From Verrucomicrobiota bacterium (lineage in GTDB: Bacteria; Verrucomicrobiota; Verrucomicrobiia; Chthoniobacterales; UBA10450), in NCBI GenBank assembly GCA_003220055.1, contig QHRF01000084.1, positions 1 through 36,694 on the forward strand: a stretch of DNA of 36,694 nt, read 5' to 3'. The first letter of the stretch is position 1. The number at the start of each line of letters is the position of its first letter. Under the pieces are notes generated by a model. The model searched no databases and was not told the origin of the DNA. It saw only the letters and a list, made by a program, of their open reading frames with translations. Of the stretch, positions 8,891 to 16,985 are shown in pieces. Both the position numbers and the translations under genes were made by a program.

Positions 8891-8955
8891 CGCTTCACCA
8901 AAACGAAAACGCGCGGTTGAGCAAAACATTTTCCTGAGCGAAAGGAAGTTCGTTC

Positions 8956-9573
8956 ATGGTTACGCCGGAAAGACATTTGGCGGCAACGGATCCGAGGATG
9001 GCTGGGCTGATCAAGCGTTCGCTCCGCTACAACGTGAAGCCGGGCGGATTGGTTCGACCATTCGACGCGCTGGCCGAGTCGATCGCTTATCAACAGCTAA
9101 ATGGAAAAGCTGCCGCAACTATTTGGAAACGAGTGCGCGCTCTCTATCCGCGAAGCAAGTATCTCGATCCGCGACGAGTTCTTGAAACTCCTGACCAAAA
9201 GTTGCGCGGCGCGGGTCTTTCTCGAAACAAAGTCGCCGCGATCAAGGATCTGGCTGCGAAAACCATCGACGGGACGGTACCGAGCGCGCGCGGATTGGCG
9301 AAGATGAGCGACGAAGAAATCATCGCGCGTCTGATCACTGTTCGTGGGATCGGGCGTTGGACTGTCGAGATGCTGCTCCTTTTCGATCTCGGCCGGCCCG
9401 ACGTCTGGCCGGTGGACGATTACGGCGTGCGCAAAGGATTCGCGAAAACGTTTGGTAAGAGAAAACTGCCCAAACCGAAACAGCTGATGAAGCTGGGTGA
9501 AAAATGGCGGCCCCATCGCTCAGTCGCGGCCTGGTATTTCTGGCGCGCACTCGATAACGACAGCGGAACCTAA
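8956..9573 (+). CDS. DNA-3-methyladenine glycosylase II (AlkA-type HhH-GPD)
   Basis: A 205-residue base-excision repair enzyme of the HhH-GPD superfamily. It contains the AYQQLNGKAA segment of AlkA-type enzymes, the helix-hairpin-helix at about 127-140 (LITVRGIGRWTVEM), and the catalytic Asp at 154 or 155 in WPVDDYGVRK. It would cut out alkylated bases such as 3-methyladenine. It lacks both the N-terminal beta domain of E. coli AlkA and the Ada domains, so it is the compact form common in many bacteria. It is divergent from the UPF0173 gene and precedes the GYF-Yip1 gene by 42 bases. Confidence 0.9.
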   Translation: MVTPERHLAATDPRMAGLIKRSLRYNVKPGGLVRPFDALAESIAYQQLNGKAAATIWKRVRALYPRSKYLDPRRVLETPDQKLRGAGLSRNKVAAIKDLAAKTIDGTVPSARGLAKMSDEEIIARLITVRGIGRWTVEMLLLFDLGRPDVWPVDDYGVRKGFAKTFGKRKLPKPKQLMKLGEKWRPHRSVAAWYFWRALDNDSGT

Positions 9574-9615
9574 CAAAGTTGACTTTGCCGGCAGCGCTCA
9601 CTAAAACGCGGCAGT

Positions 9616-10503
9616 ATGGCGATGATTCACGTTAATCGGGGCGCAACCAGTCTGGGCGTGTTTCCGGAGGAACAGATCCGTGAAGGAATTCGCGCCGGTC
9701 GCTTTCTTCCGAGCGATCTTGGTTGGCGCGAAGGAATGGCGAGTTGGCAACCGCTTTCGGAATTTACGGAATTTGCGGCCGATATCGCTGCGGCCAGGCC
9801 CCCCTCAGGTGCTCCTCCTCCTCAAACTCCCGCCGCTCCGGCGATAATTGCTCCCACTGCAGGAACGACATCCGCGCCGCGAAGCGGATTGCCGTGGGAC
9901 ACGCGGCAATCGAAGGGATTGCTTTCCGCTTTCATTGAAACGTTGCAGATGGTCTTGACTCGCCCGAGCGAGGCCTTTACCGCGATGAAACGCGAAGGCG
10001 GGCTGGGCGAACCGCTTCTTTACGCGATGATTGGCGGGACTTTCGGGACCGTCTTTGTCTTCATTTACAATTTTGCTTTTCGAAGCTTCGCCTTATTTCC
10101 GACGCGGCACTCAGTATTCGAGAACATGATCGGTGGTGTAGGATTGATCTTCCTTTTGATTTTGACGCCGCTCTTCGTTGTCATTGGCACCTTTATCGGG
10201 TCGGCCATCTATCATGTTTGTTTGATGATCATCGGCGGCGCCAAGCAGTCATTTGAAACGACGTTCAGGGTCGTCTGCTTCGGCGGCGGATCCGTCAGTC
10301 CGCTTCTGGTGATCCCATTTTGCGGTGGATTGGTGGTCTTGGTTTGGAAGATCGTCGTTTACAGCATCGGCCTCGCTCGCGCGCATGAAACCGAGACGGG
10401 GCGCGCTTTGTTAGCGGTCCTGCTGCCGCTAATCATTTGTTGCGGTTTCGGGATTGTGGCGGCGATCACGATACCGGCGCTGGTTCACATGCAAAGTCAG
10501 TGA
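9616..10503 (+). CDS. GYF-domain and Yip1-like membrane protein
   Basis: A 295-residue protein with two parts. Residues 1-55 or so form a GYF_2-type domain (DUF4339), shown by GVFPEEQIREGIRAG and LGWREGMASWQPL. After a Pro/Ala linker, residues 115-290 form a Yip1-like membrane domain with several hydrophobic helices, preceded by the typical MVLTRPSEAFTAMKREGG. GYF_2 domains probably bind peptides, and Yip1-family proteins are membrane proteins of unknown bacterial role. ATG 9616 and 9622 are both plausible starts. The DUF2752 gene begins seven bases after the stop, so the two are very likely one transcript and may work together in the membrane. Confidence 0.8.
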   Translation: MAMIHVNRGATSLGVFPEEQIREGIRAGRFLPSDLGWREGMASWQPLSEFTEFAADIAAARPPSGAPPPQTPAAPAIIAPTAGTTSAPRSGLPWDTRQSKGLLSAFIETLQMVLTRPSEAFTAMKREGGLGEPLLYAMIGGTFGTVFVFIYNFAFRSFALFPTRHSVFENMIGGVGLIFLLILTPLFVVIGTFIGSAIYHVCLMIIGGAKQSFETTFRVVCFGGGSVSPLLVIPFCGGLVVLVWKIVVYSIGLARAHETETGRALLAVLLPLIICCGFGIVAAITIPALVHMQSQ

Positions 10504-10510
10504 TGTTTGA

Positions 10511-10936
10511 ATGCGGCTAACGCTTCGTTATCGGGCCCCGACAGAAATCGATCATGAGCTGATCTGGTTGAGCCTGTCGCTTGGTTCGCTCGCGCTCGCG
10601 GCCGGCTGGTTTGCGCTTCGATTGCCCTGGCCGCATTGCATGTTTTTGGCGGTGACTGGACACCCGTGTCTCACCTGCGGCGCGACTCGCTCAACCATCG
10701 CCTTTTTCCATGCAGATTTCTGGAGCGCTTGGAAATGGAATCCGCTGGTCTTTCTGTTCTTGAGCGGGTTATCGATCTTCGACCTTTACGCTTTCGCGGT
10801 TTTGGTCATTCGCGGGCCGCGATTGCGCATCGTTCGGTTCACTCCGGCGGAAAAGCGTTTTCTCCGACTCCTCGCAGTTATTTTACTGCTCTCGAACTGG
10901 ATTTACCTGCTCTCGCACCCGCACGGTTTGTTTTAG
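10511..10936 (+). CDS. DUF2752 small membrane protein
   Basis: A 141-residue membrane protein with three or four hydrophobic helices and the DUF2752 hallmark HPCLTCGATRST near residue 52, followed by an aromatic segment (FWSAWKWNPLVF). The two cysteines in CLTCG are conserved in the family, whose function is unknown. The gene follows the GYF-Yip1 gene by seven bases, a pairing that fits a shared membrane role. Its last 59 bases are antisense to the end of the pseudouridine synthase gene. Confidence 0.8.
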   Translation: MRLTLRYRAPTEIDHELIWLSLSLGSLALAAGWFALRLPWPHCMFLAVTGHPCLTCGATRSTIAFFHADFWSAWKWNPLVFLFLSGLSIFDLYAFAVLVIRGPRLRIVRFTPAEKRFLRLLAVILLLSNWIYLLSHPHGLF

Positions 10937-11624
10937 ACGTTCGCTTCAAACCATCGACCTCGGATTTGCTTAGCGTACGCCAATGTCCGCGCGGCAAATC
11001 GCCTAGCCGGAGATTTCCAATCCGCGCCCGCACCAGCCGTTTCACTTCGTAACCGACCGCATAAAACATGCGCCGGATCTGCTGATTAATTCCCTGGCGC
11101 AAAACAACGCGCACTCTAGTCGGACCGATCGAATGGAGCTGTGCAATTTGCGCGCGCCGACCATCCAAGAAAAGTCCGCGCAAAAGTTTCTGCGCGAGCG
11201 CGCTGTCCCATTGGCGATCTAACGTCACCTCGTATTCCTTTTCGATTTTGAAGCGCGGATGGGTGAGTTGCTGCGCGAGGTCGCCGTCGTTCGTTAGCAG
11301 GAGCAATCCTTCACTCTGGGCATCGAGACGTCCAATATTGAAAAGGCGTGGAAACTTTGGCGGCAACAAATCGAAAACCGTGTCGCGAACGTGAGGATCA
11401 CTGCGAGTCGAAACAAATCCCGCCGGTTTGTGCAACGCAATCGTCATCGCGCGCTCGAGGTGAACGAGCTTGCGATCGACTTTCACATGATCGCGCTCGC
11501 TGGGTTGCGCGCTGAAATTTGTGCAAACCCGGCCGTTGATCGTGACGCGTCCGGCCGCGATCAATTCATCACATTTTCGCCGTGAACCGACGCCGGCCGC
11601 GGCAAGGAACCGATTGAGGCGCAT
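10878..11624 (-). CDS. RsuA/RluB-family rRNA pseudouridine synthase
   Basis: An RNA-modifying enzyme of about 248 residues. An S4 RNA-binding domain comes first (MRLNRFLAAAGVGSRRKCDE), followed by the synthase domain with the catalytic Asp in GRLDAQSEGLLLLTNDG and the typical QGINQQIRRM strand. Members convert a specific uridine of 16S or 23S rRNA to pseudouridine; which one cannot be told here. ATG 11624 is the natural start; ATG 11678 would read through an 8-base repeat array and add 18 unconserved residues. The C-terminus is a basic Arg/Lys/Ser tail, partly antisense to the DUF2752 gene. Confidence 0.9.
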   Translation of the reverse strand: MRLNRFLAAAGVGSRRKCDELIAAGRVTINGRVCTNFSAQPSERDHVKVDRKLVHLERAMTIALHKPAGFVSTRSDPHVRDTVFDLLPPKFPRLFNIGRLDAQSEGLLLLTNDGDLAQQLTHPRFKIEKEYEVTLDRQWDSALAQKLLRGLFLDGRRAQIAQLHSIGPTRVRVVLRQGINQQIRRMFYAVGYEVKRLVRARIGNLRLGDLPRGHWRTLSKSEVDGLKRTSKTNRAGARAGKSSSRAVK

Positions 11625-11669
11625 GGCAGAAATTGAGAGGCTGAATCGATAAGAAGTTGAGCAGATCCA

Positions 11670-11693
11670 CTCAACCACTCAACATCTCAACTA
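11670..11693. repeat. Octanucleotide tandem repeat, three units
   Basis: Three 8-base units (CTCAACCA, CTCAACAT, CTCAACTA) lie head to tail. The complement GTTGAG occurs just before, at 11656-11661, so the first unit can also pair into a hairpin with an 8-base loop. The array lies between the pseudouridine synthase and small basic protein genes, upstream of the former. No function is evident. Confidence 0.6.
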
Positions 11694-11705
11694 CCGAACA
11701 GTCGC

Positions 11706-11861
11706 TCAGGCGTCCGGCTTGGTTTTGGGAAGGCCGATGACTTTGCGCCCTTCTTTCCATTGGCCGCGTTTCTTGAGCAGTTCGACCCGCTCGAAACGCT
11801 TTAGAACATTGCGTTTCGCGACAATCGTGCTGGCTCCTCTGAGGCTTCGATGCTGTGACAT
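11706..11861 (-). CDS. Small basic protein (TIGR04137-type, PVC bacteria)
   Basis: A complete 51-codon gene from ATG at 11861 to TGA at 11706. The product starts MSQHRSLRGAS, continues through KRNVLKRFERVELLKKRG, and ends GRKVIGLPKTKPDA; it is strongly basic and has no hydrophobic helix. This matches from memory the "small basic protein" family of Chlamydiae, Verrucomicrobia and relatives (TIGR04137), thought to be linked to the ribosome or rRNA, though its role is not established. It lies between the ArnT-like gene and the pseudouridine synthase, both on the same strand, and the rRNA-modifying neighbour fits a translation-related role. It is short enough to be missed by standard length cut-offs. 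Confidence 0.8.
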   Translation of the reverse strand: MSQHRSLRGASTIVAKRNVLKRFERVELLKKRGQWKEGRKVIGLPKTKPDA

Positions 11862-11941
11862 AGATCGGAAATGAGCGCGAAAGCTACCGCGAAGATGGCA
11901 TTTTTCAAATGCGATGTCGGTATTGTTCAGAAAGGCCTCGG

Positions 11942-13732
11942 CTATAGCTGATTACTCAGGACAATATATCGACCGCTCGTCATCATCTGGTGATAAATAT
12001 GAAAGCGGGTCGTCAAAACGTGCTGCCAATGCGGAATGCGATCTTGCTTGATGATCAAGAAAATCCCCTGTGGATCAGCCCACTGACGCAGGATCGCATC
12101 CTCATTGACGGAAGGGTTCATTCCACCCGGAATGTGCATTTCGTCGTCGTCGTGCTCGTTCACCAAATAAAAGTGACGGCGCAAGTAAAAAACAAGACTG
12201 CTGGCATCATCGAATTTTCCTTCGTAAACTACTGCATCTTTGTCGGTGAGCCTGCTCTCCAAAAACCGAGCCGCATCTGCGAGTGAAAATTGTGGCGCCA
12301 TGCGCGCGACGCCGTCCGCCAACGAAAGTCCAATCGGCACCACCGCCGCGGCTAAAACGCTCAGACAAAGTCCCGGCCGCCGTTTCGTCGCGAGATAAAC
12401 CGCGATCATCGACGCGACGATGAGGGAAATAGCGATCACCGTAAGCATCGGACGCAAAATTCCCCAAGCCGACGGCGGAAGCGTTTGTAACGCGTCCCAC
12501 GTTGTCCAACTGCCATCTTCACGCTCCCCGCGAGCCCCACTTGCTGATACGAAATGCGGTTGCCACAGAGCTAACCATCCGGCAGCGATTCCGGCTATTC
12601 CGACGAGACCGGCGCCTGTGAGTTGCCATTGCCGCGGCAGTCTGTCCCACGCGGTCGCGGCAAAAATCGCGAACGCGCTCCACATGGTCATCGAATAATA
12701 ATCCTGACGTTGTCCGATGATCAGAAGCGGCAAAAAAACGACCGCCATCCAACACAACGGCAAGGCCTCGGCAAATTCCAATTCCCGCGGACGGATCACT
12801 TTTCGCCAGGCAAAGATCGCTCCGGGAACAATGGCAACCGACCACGGGAACCACCAGACCAGATGCATCCAAATAAATTGAAGCGGCGGGACGCCGTTAT
12901 CGCTCCCGGGAACGTTGGAAAAAGAACGTAGGTGTCCCAACCATTCGATCCGCAACAATTGCTGCAAAAAGCCGGGGAAACGCAGCTCGGTCGCGATGTA
13001 CCACGGCACGAATAGCACCACGAAGATCGAGATATACCCCCAATGGAGGAGTCGACGGAAACGCAAACGCGCTTCGCGGTAAAACAGTCCGAGGAAAATA
13101 AAAATCGTGAGGGGGTAAATTAAGCCAAGCAAACTTTTCGTCAGGCAGGCCAGCACGCAGCAAATCCAGAAACCGAGGAACCAAAGATTCCGTCCGCGTC
13201 GCCGTTGATAGCCGGATACGCCGCAAAAAATTGCGCCGGCGATAAAGGCGCTGAACACCGGTTCGGGCATGATGACCCGGCCAAGCAGCGCTGTGCCGCA
13301 GCTGCAAAGATAAATCAGGCCCGCAAAAAATCCGCGCCAGTAATCTCCCAATTTTTCAGCGATCAAAAATGTGATTGCCACGACTGCCATTGCCGCCAAC
13401 GCGATTGGCAGACGGGCGGCGGCGGAAGTGATCCCGAAAATTTTGAAAGAGCCGATGATGAGCCAGTAAAGCAGCGGCGGTTTCGGCAGCCGCGGCAAGC
13501 CGTCGTTCGTTGGCCAAATCCATTGATGACTTTGAATCATTTCGCGCGCCGCTCCGGCATATTGGCCCTCGGTGTGGTTATAGAGATCGCCCCACCCGAG
13601 GGTGGTCAGATGAAGCAGCGCCGCGAGCGCGATCAGCGAGACAAAAAGCGCATGACGCAACGGAGGCGGAGGCAATGCCGGCGGATCAAGCAGCGTGTCC
13701 TCAATGCTGAAAGTGCGGGCGCCGGCAGTCAT
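11942..13732 (-). CDS. ArnT-like glycosyltransferase family 39 (PMT_2)
   Basis: A large inner-membrane protein of about 596 residues with some 11-12 hydrophobic helices followed by a C-terminal soluble domain. Typical features of the ArnT/PMT_2 group are the first periplasmic loop with [21 protein letters not shown], and the RVIMPEPVF segment. Such enzymes transfer a sugar from a polyprenyl-phosphate carrier to lipid A or another periplasmic acceptor. ATG 13732 (MTAGARTFS) lies 11 bases after the thioesterase stop; ATG 13759 would overlap that gene by 17 bases. Its place behind the acyltransferase-heptosyltransferase fusion supports a role in LPS or lipid A decoration. Confidence 0.85.
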   Translation of the reverse strand: MTAGARTFSIEDTLLDPPALPPPPLRHALFVSLIALAALLHLTTLGWGDLYNHTEGQYAGAAREMIQSHQWIWPTNDGLPRLPKPPLLYWLIIGSFKIFGITSAAARLPIALAAMAVVAITFLIAEKLGDYWRGFFAGLIYLCSCGTALLGRVIMPEPVFSAFIAGAIFCGVSGYQRRRGRNLWFLGFWICCVLACLTKSLLGLIYPLTIFIFLGLFYREARLRFRRLLHWGYISIFVVLFVPWYIATELRFPGFLQQLLRIEWLGHLRSFSNVPGSDNGVPPLQFIWMHLVWWFPWSVAIVPGAIFAWRKVIRPRELEFAEALPLCWMAVVFLPLLIIGQRQDYYSMTMWSAFAIFAATAWDRLPRQWQLTGAGLVGIAGIAAGWLALWQPHFVSASGARGEREDGSWTTWDALQTLPPSAWGILRPMLTVIAISLIVASMIAVYLATKRRPGLCLSVLAAAVVPIGLSLADGVARMAPQFSLADAARFLESRLTDKDAVVYEGKFDDASSLVFYLRRHFYLVNEHDDDEMHIPGGMNPSVNEDAILRQWADPQGIFLIIKQDRIPHWQHVLTTRFHIYHQMMTSGRYIVLSNQL

Positions 13733-13742
13733 CGCGTAATCG

Positions 13743-14168
13743 TTAGGCCGAACTCGCACAGGAGCGATATTTTTCCCAATCGGCCGGCAATGGTAAAAGT
13801 TTCACAGCCGGCATTTCAATTAGGACCAACGTTTGCCGGCATTCGGCGATCAACGCGCCATCCGCCGGTCGTGTGATTCGGAAGGCGCACCAGAATCGCG
13901 CGCGTTGCAATCGATCAAGCCAAACATCGATTACCAATCTGTCACCCAACTTTGCGGCGCAGCGGTAATCGATTTCGGTCCGGACGACCACCGGATATTT
14001 TTGCGTCTTCGCCATTTCGGCGAGCGGAAGCCGAAGCTTTTCTGCCAGCAGTGTCCGCGCGATCTCGATGAAACGGAGGTATGCGATATTGGAGACGACG
14101 CCGCCACAATCGGTATCGAAGAACATTACCTGCACTTCAGTGCGGATGCGCGGTTGTTCAGAATTCAT
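13743..14168 (-). CDS. YbgC-like acyl-CoA thioesterase (hotdog fold)
   Basis: A hotdog-fold thioesterase of about 141 residues in the 4-hydroxybenzoyl-CoA thioesterase/YbgC group. The catalytic Asp lies in [19 protein letters not shown], and the following [12 protein letters not shown] strand is typical. Where E. coli YbgC-like proteins have a YHANY-type segment, this one reads SNIAY. It would hydrolyse a short- or medium-chain acyl-CoA or related thioester in the cytoplasm. The start is ATG 14168, whose ATGA overlaps the stop codon of the acyltransferase-heptosyltransferase gene by four bases, which suggests translational coupling. ATG 14225 would give 19 more residues with no family character. 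Confidence 0.88.
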   Translation of the reverse strand: MNSEQPRIRTEVQVMFFDTDCGGVVSNIAYLRFIEIARTLLAEKLRLPLAEMAKTQKYPVVVRTEIDYRCAAKLGDRLVIDVWLDRLQRARFWCAFRITRPADGALIAECRQTLVLIEMPAVKLLPLPADWEKYRSCASSA

Positions 14169-16063
14169 CGTAGGATCGAGGTCACCGCATCCACGACTTC
14201 CGGCACGCTGACGGCTTTCATGCAACGGAAGTCAATCGGACATTCGCGCAAAAAACACGGGCTGCATTCAACGTGATGCCGAAGAATGACGTGGCCATTA
14301 CCGAGAGGCTGCGTCAGGGCCGGTTCGGTTGAACCGAAGACCGCCACAACCGGCACGCCGAGCAGCGCTGCGAGATGCATCGTTCCGGTGTCGTTCGTCA
14401 AAAGTAGGCGGCAGCGGCGCAATTCCTCGATCAATTGATCGAGAGTTGTTTGACCGATTCGATTTACACAGTTTTCGCCGAGAGCGCCGGCGATCGTCTC
14501 GCCAATCGATTCATCATCTTTAACTCCGAACAAGATCCATTTGACCTTGGATTGTGCCGAAACCGCAACCGCCGCCTCGGCAAAACGCTCCGGTAACCAG
14601 CGCTTGGCCGGTCCATATTCCGCGCCGGGGCAAAGTCCAAGCAATTTTTGATCTTGGAAGTGCGATGTTTGCGACAACGCCTGCTTCGCATCACGCACTA
14701 GATCGACGTCCGCGCCGCAATCATCCGCGATTCTCAGAAAGCGCGTTGCGTGATGCTCGGGCGGGCCCGGCCGGCGCGGTTCGCGGACGATTTGATTTAG
14801 GAGCCAGCCGCGAGCATGTCCGCGATAGCCGACTTTTCTCGGAATTCCCCAAACCTCGAGCGCCACGCGCAATGAATTGGGAAGCAAGATCGCGACATCG
14901 AACCTCTCTTGTCGTCCAATCAGCCGAACTGCGCTGAAGGGCGATTTGTTCGGCAGCGACAAAATCTCGTCGACTTCTGAGACTAGTTTCCAGATCGGCG
15001 CAATTTTCTCCGGCGCGAGGATCGTGACGTGCGTATCGGGTCGGCCTTTTTTGATTGCGCGCACTGCCGGCACGCTCATGACTGCGTCACCCAGCCAGTT
15101 GCTGCTGCGAATGAGGATCCGGAACCGTTGCAATTGTTTCAGCGGTAAATTCTTCGGGACATAAGCGCCTCGCTTATAACGCGCGAGAAGAAAATTTGGG
15201 CGCGGCGTTTTCCAGCGATTGTGCAACCAGAACCCGTCCTCCGGAGCGCGCCGGGTCTGGGCCGCGATCAGGTCGTTGGCTTTGGCCGTGAGCGCTTCGA
15301 CTGAATCGCCAGGAGCGTCGATTCGATCAGTGAACGACATCCGCCAGCGCCCCGGCGATTCGGAGTAAATGGCAGTGCCCAGAACGGCCGCGCCGGTGCG
15401 CCTAGCTAACAGCGCCGGCAACGATGTGGTCGAGGCGAGTTTGCCGAAAAACGGTACCCACAGACCCTGATCGCCCGCATGTTGATCGGCCAGGATTCCG
15501 ATTGCGCCGCCGCCCCGCAGCAGTTCAATCGCTTTCTGAAAACCTTCGTTGCGATCGAACAACTCGACGCCGGCGCGGCCGCGCAATCCGCGAACGTGTT
15601 TGTCGATGTAACGATTTTTCAAGGGCTGATAAATCGTGCTATTTCGGACGTAGCCGATCGCGGCGGGAAACATTTGCGCCTGCAATTCCCAGTTTCCGAT
15701 GTGGCTCAAAATAAACACGATCGGCCGACCGCTGCGCAGCTCGCGATGGGCGGCATCGGCATTTTCGATGCGAACGTTCGCGCGCGCCTTCTCCAGCGGC
15801 ATCGACGCGAGTTTCAGTCCGGAAAGAAGATTTGCGCCCAGTCGCTGAAAATGGCGACGCACGAGGTGCCGCATTTCTTGCGGCGATTTTTCCCGGCCGA
15901 ATGCGATCTCGATGTTACGAAATCCCAGCCGCCGATATTTCCCGAGAACAAGCCAGGCACAGAAGCCGAGTCCGTTTCCAAGCGCAAAGGAGACGCGTAA
16001 GGGCAAAAGACCAATCAGGGCAAAGCCAGCGCGATAGATAAGATAGATGAAGTACTCGGGCAT
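14165..16063 (-). CDS. LpxL/HtrB-like acyltransferase fused to GT9 heptosyltransferase
   Basis: A protein of about 632 residues made of two LPS enzymes. The first half (about residues 19-310, numbered from an upstream ATG at 16117) is a lysophospholipid-type lipid A acyltransferase with catalytic His139 and Glu144 (SHIGNWE) and a membrane-proximal N-terminus. The second half (about 333-650) is a family-9 glycosyltransferase of the WaaF type, with RSSNWLGDAVMSVPAVRA at its start, LCPGAEYGPAKRW, and the nucleotide-sugar loop LTNDTGTMHLAALLG. Four cysteines near the end (618, 621, 626, 632) form a CxxC-CP-C cluster seen in some GT9 proteins. The preferred start is ATG 16063 (MPEYFIYLIYR). Fusing late acylation to core-sugar transfer suggests linked lipid A-core assembly. 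Confidence 0.88.
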   Translation of the reverse strand: MPEYFIYLIYRAGFALIGLLPLRVSFALGNGLGFCAWLVLGKYRRLGFRNIEIAFGREKSPQEMRHLVRRHFQRLGANLLSGLKLASMPLEKARANVRIENADAAHRELRSGRPIVFILSHIGNWELQAQMFPAAIGYVRNSTIYQPLKNRYIDKHVRGLRGRAGVELFDRNEGFQKAIELLRGGGAIGILADQHAGDQGLWVPFFGKLASTTSLPALLARRTGAAVLGTAIYSESPGRWRMSFTDRIDAPGDSVEALTAKANDLIAAQTRRAPEDGFWLHNRWKTPRPNFLLARYKRGAYVPKNLPLKQLQRFRILIRSSNWLGDAVMSVPAVRAIKKGRPDTHVTILAPEKIAPIWKLVSEVDEILSLPNKSPFSAVRLIGRQERFDVAILLPNSLRVALEVWGIPRKVGYRGHARGWLLNQIVREPRRPGPPEHHATRFLRIADDCGADVDLVRDAKQALSQTSHFQDQKLLGLCPGAEYGPAKRWLPERFAEAAVAVSAQSKVKWILFGVKDDESIGETIAGALGENCVNRIGQTTLDQLIEELRRCRLLLTNDTGTMHLAALLGVPVVAVFGSTEPALTQPLGNGHVILRHHVECSPCFLRECPIDFRCMKAVSVPEVVDAVTSILR

Positions 16064-16105
16064 CGATCTCGGCCATAACGCTCGCCGAAGGCGTCCAGCG
16101 TAAAT

Positions 16106-16135
16106 TTGCCTACTCACGGCTGCAATGAATATAAT
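16106..16135 (+). promoter_or_regulatory. Candidate sigma70-type promoter
   Basis: A perfect TATAAT at 16130-16135 lies 18 bases after TTGCCT at 16106-16111, about 54 bases before the cupin start codon. The region separates divergent genes, and the complementary strand is equally AT-rich, so it may serve both directions. This is a sequence match only. Confidence 0.4.
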
Positions 16136-16188
16136 ATGGCGATTCGCGCGGACCTTCGTTAGGCATGTAAGCGGCTCCTCGAAATGAC

Positions 16189-16923
16189 ATGAAAAAAGAT
16201 TTGTGGCTTGGGCTCAATGAGCGGACGAGAAAAGCGCTCTCTCCCCGCGATTACAAAAGCGGCAGTGTTGCTCAACGAACAGCCGCATCTGGCGTCGATG
16301 CCGCTGAACTGACTACAGGTCGCGGTAAAGCGGAGCTGAAGAAAGTTTGGATTCCAGGGGTTGAAATTTTTTCCCGAGAAATTCATCCACAACGCCATCG
16401 TGGCAGCTTTGGCGAGTTGGCGCGTGAAGCGCAGGGAGTACTGGGCAAGATCAAGCTATGGCCGAGGCAATGGTCGGCCGCGCGAATGTTCGCGAACAGT
16501 GCAAAAGGATTTCACATTCATCCGCCTAGTATTCCAGCGGAGATGACCGCGGAGAAATGGTTGCGGCGTTTGTTTGTGAACCAACCGCAGAACTATTCGC
16601 TGCGTCCGTACGATCGCGAACAGTGGGACATCATGTTCTTTCTCCAGGGCCGCGCGGAAATTTTTCTACGCGATGTACGCGCCGGTCTACCCGTGCGCAA
16701 CATGCGCCTTTTTGTCGATGGCGACAATCATCGCAGCCGCAACAATGTGGGCGTTGTGATTCCTCCAGGCGTCGCGCACGCGATTCGGGCCGAAGGTTCG
16801 GAAGATGTAATCATGGTTTACGGAACGAGCACAACTTTTCAGCCGGACTTTGAAGGCCGCATCGCCAGCGAAGTCGAAGCAGCAGACCTGCCGGAATCCT
16901 GGCGAAAATTCCTTTCTTCATAG
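16189..16923 (+). CDS. RmlC-like cupin (dTDP-4-dehydrorhamnose 3,5-epimerase-related)
   Basis: A 244-residue protein whose region from residue 55 to 225 resembles the dTDP-4-dehydrorhamnose 3,5-epimerase cupin fold: an EIHPQRHRGSFGEL strand, KGFHIHPPSIP in place of the epimerase His loop, an EQWDIMFFLQGRAEIFLRDVR core, and VVIPPGVAHAIRAEGSED. The first 50 residues are unconserved and basic. Some RmlC catalytic positions appear altered, so it may be a sugar epimerase or a related binding protein; I do not assign the exact reaction. Its TAG stop at 16921-16923 lies inside a palindromic repeat, which suggests that the original 3' end was replaced when the repeat arrived. Confidence 0.65.
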   Translation: MKKDLWLGLNERTRKALSPRDYKSGSVAQRTAASGVDAAELTTGRGKAELKKVWIPGVEIFSREIHPQRHRGSFGELAREAQGVLGKIKLWPRQWSAARMFANSAKGFHIHPPSIPAEMTAEKWLRRLFVNQPQNYSLRPYDREQWDIMFFLQGRAEIFLRDVRAGLPVRNMRLFVDGDNHRSRNNVGVVIPPGVAHAIRAEGSEDVIMVYGTSTTFQPDFEGRIASEVEAADLPESWRKFLSS

Positions 16924-16977
16924 CGGCGCTCTGGGAGCGTCGGACAAATAATGCGTCGGTCCTAGACCGCCGCTACA
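16919..16977. repeat. Double-hairpin palindromic element (copy A)
   Basis: An imperfect palindrome of about 59 bases. The outer arms are TAGCGGCG (16921-16928) and CGCCGCTA (16968-16975), and the right end reads GCTACA. Inside are two hairpins: CGCTC/GAGCG around TGG (16927-16939) and CGGTC/GACCG around CTA (16957-16969). This is the same plan as copies B and C in the exonuclease-ligase gene. Here its TAG is the stop codon of the cupin gene, and it ends eight bases before the methyltransferase start. Confidence 0.75.
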
Positions 16978-16985
16978 GTTCGTCA

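Noticed and set aside
13205-13876. Open frame of 223 codons on the plus strand
   Set aside because: It is antisense to the ArnT-like and thioesterase genes, is rich in Arg, Gln and Asp, and shows no domain.
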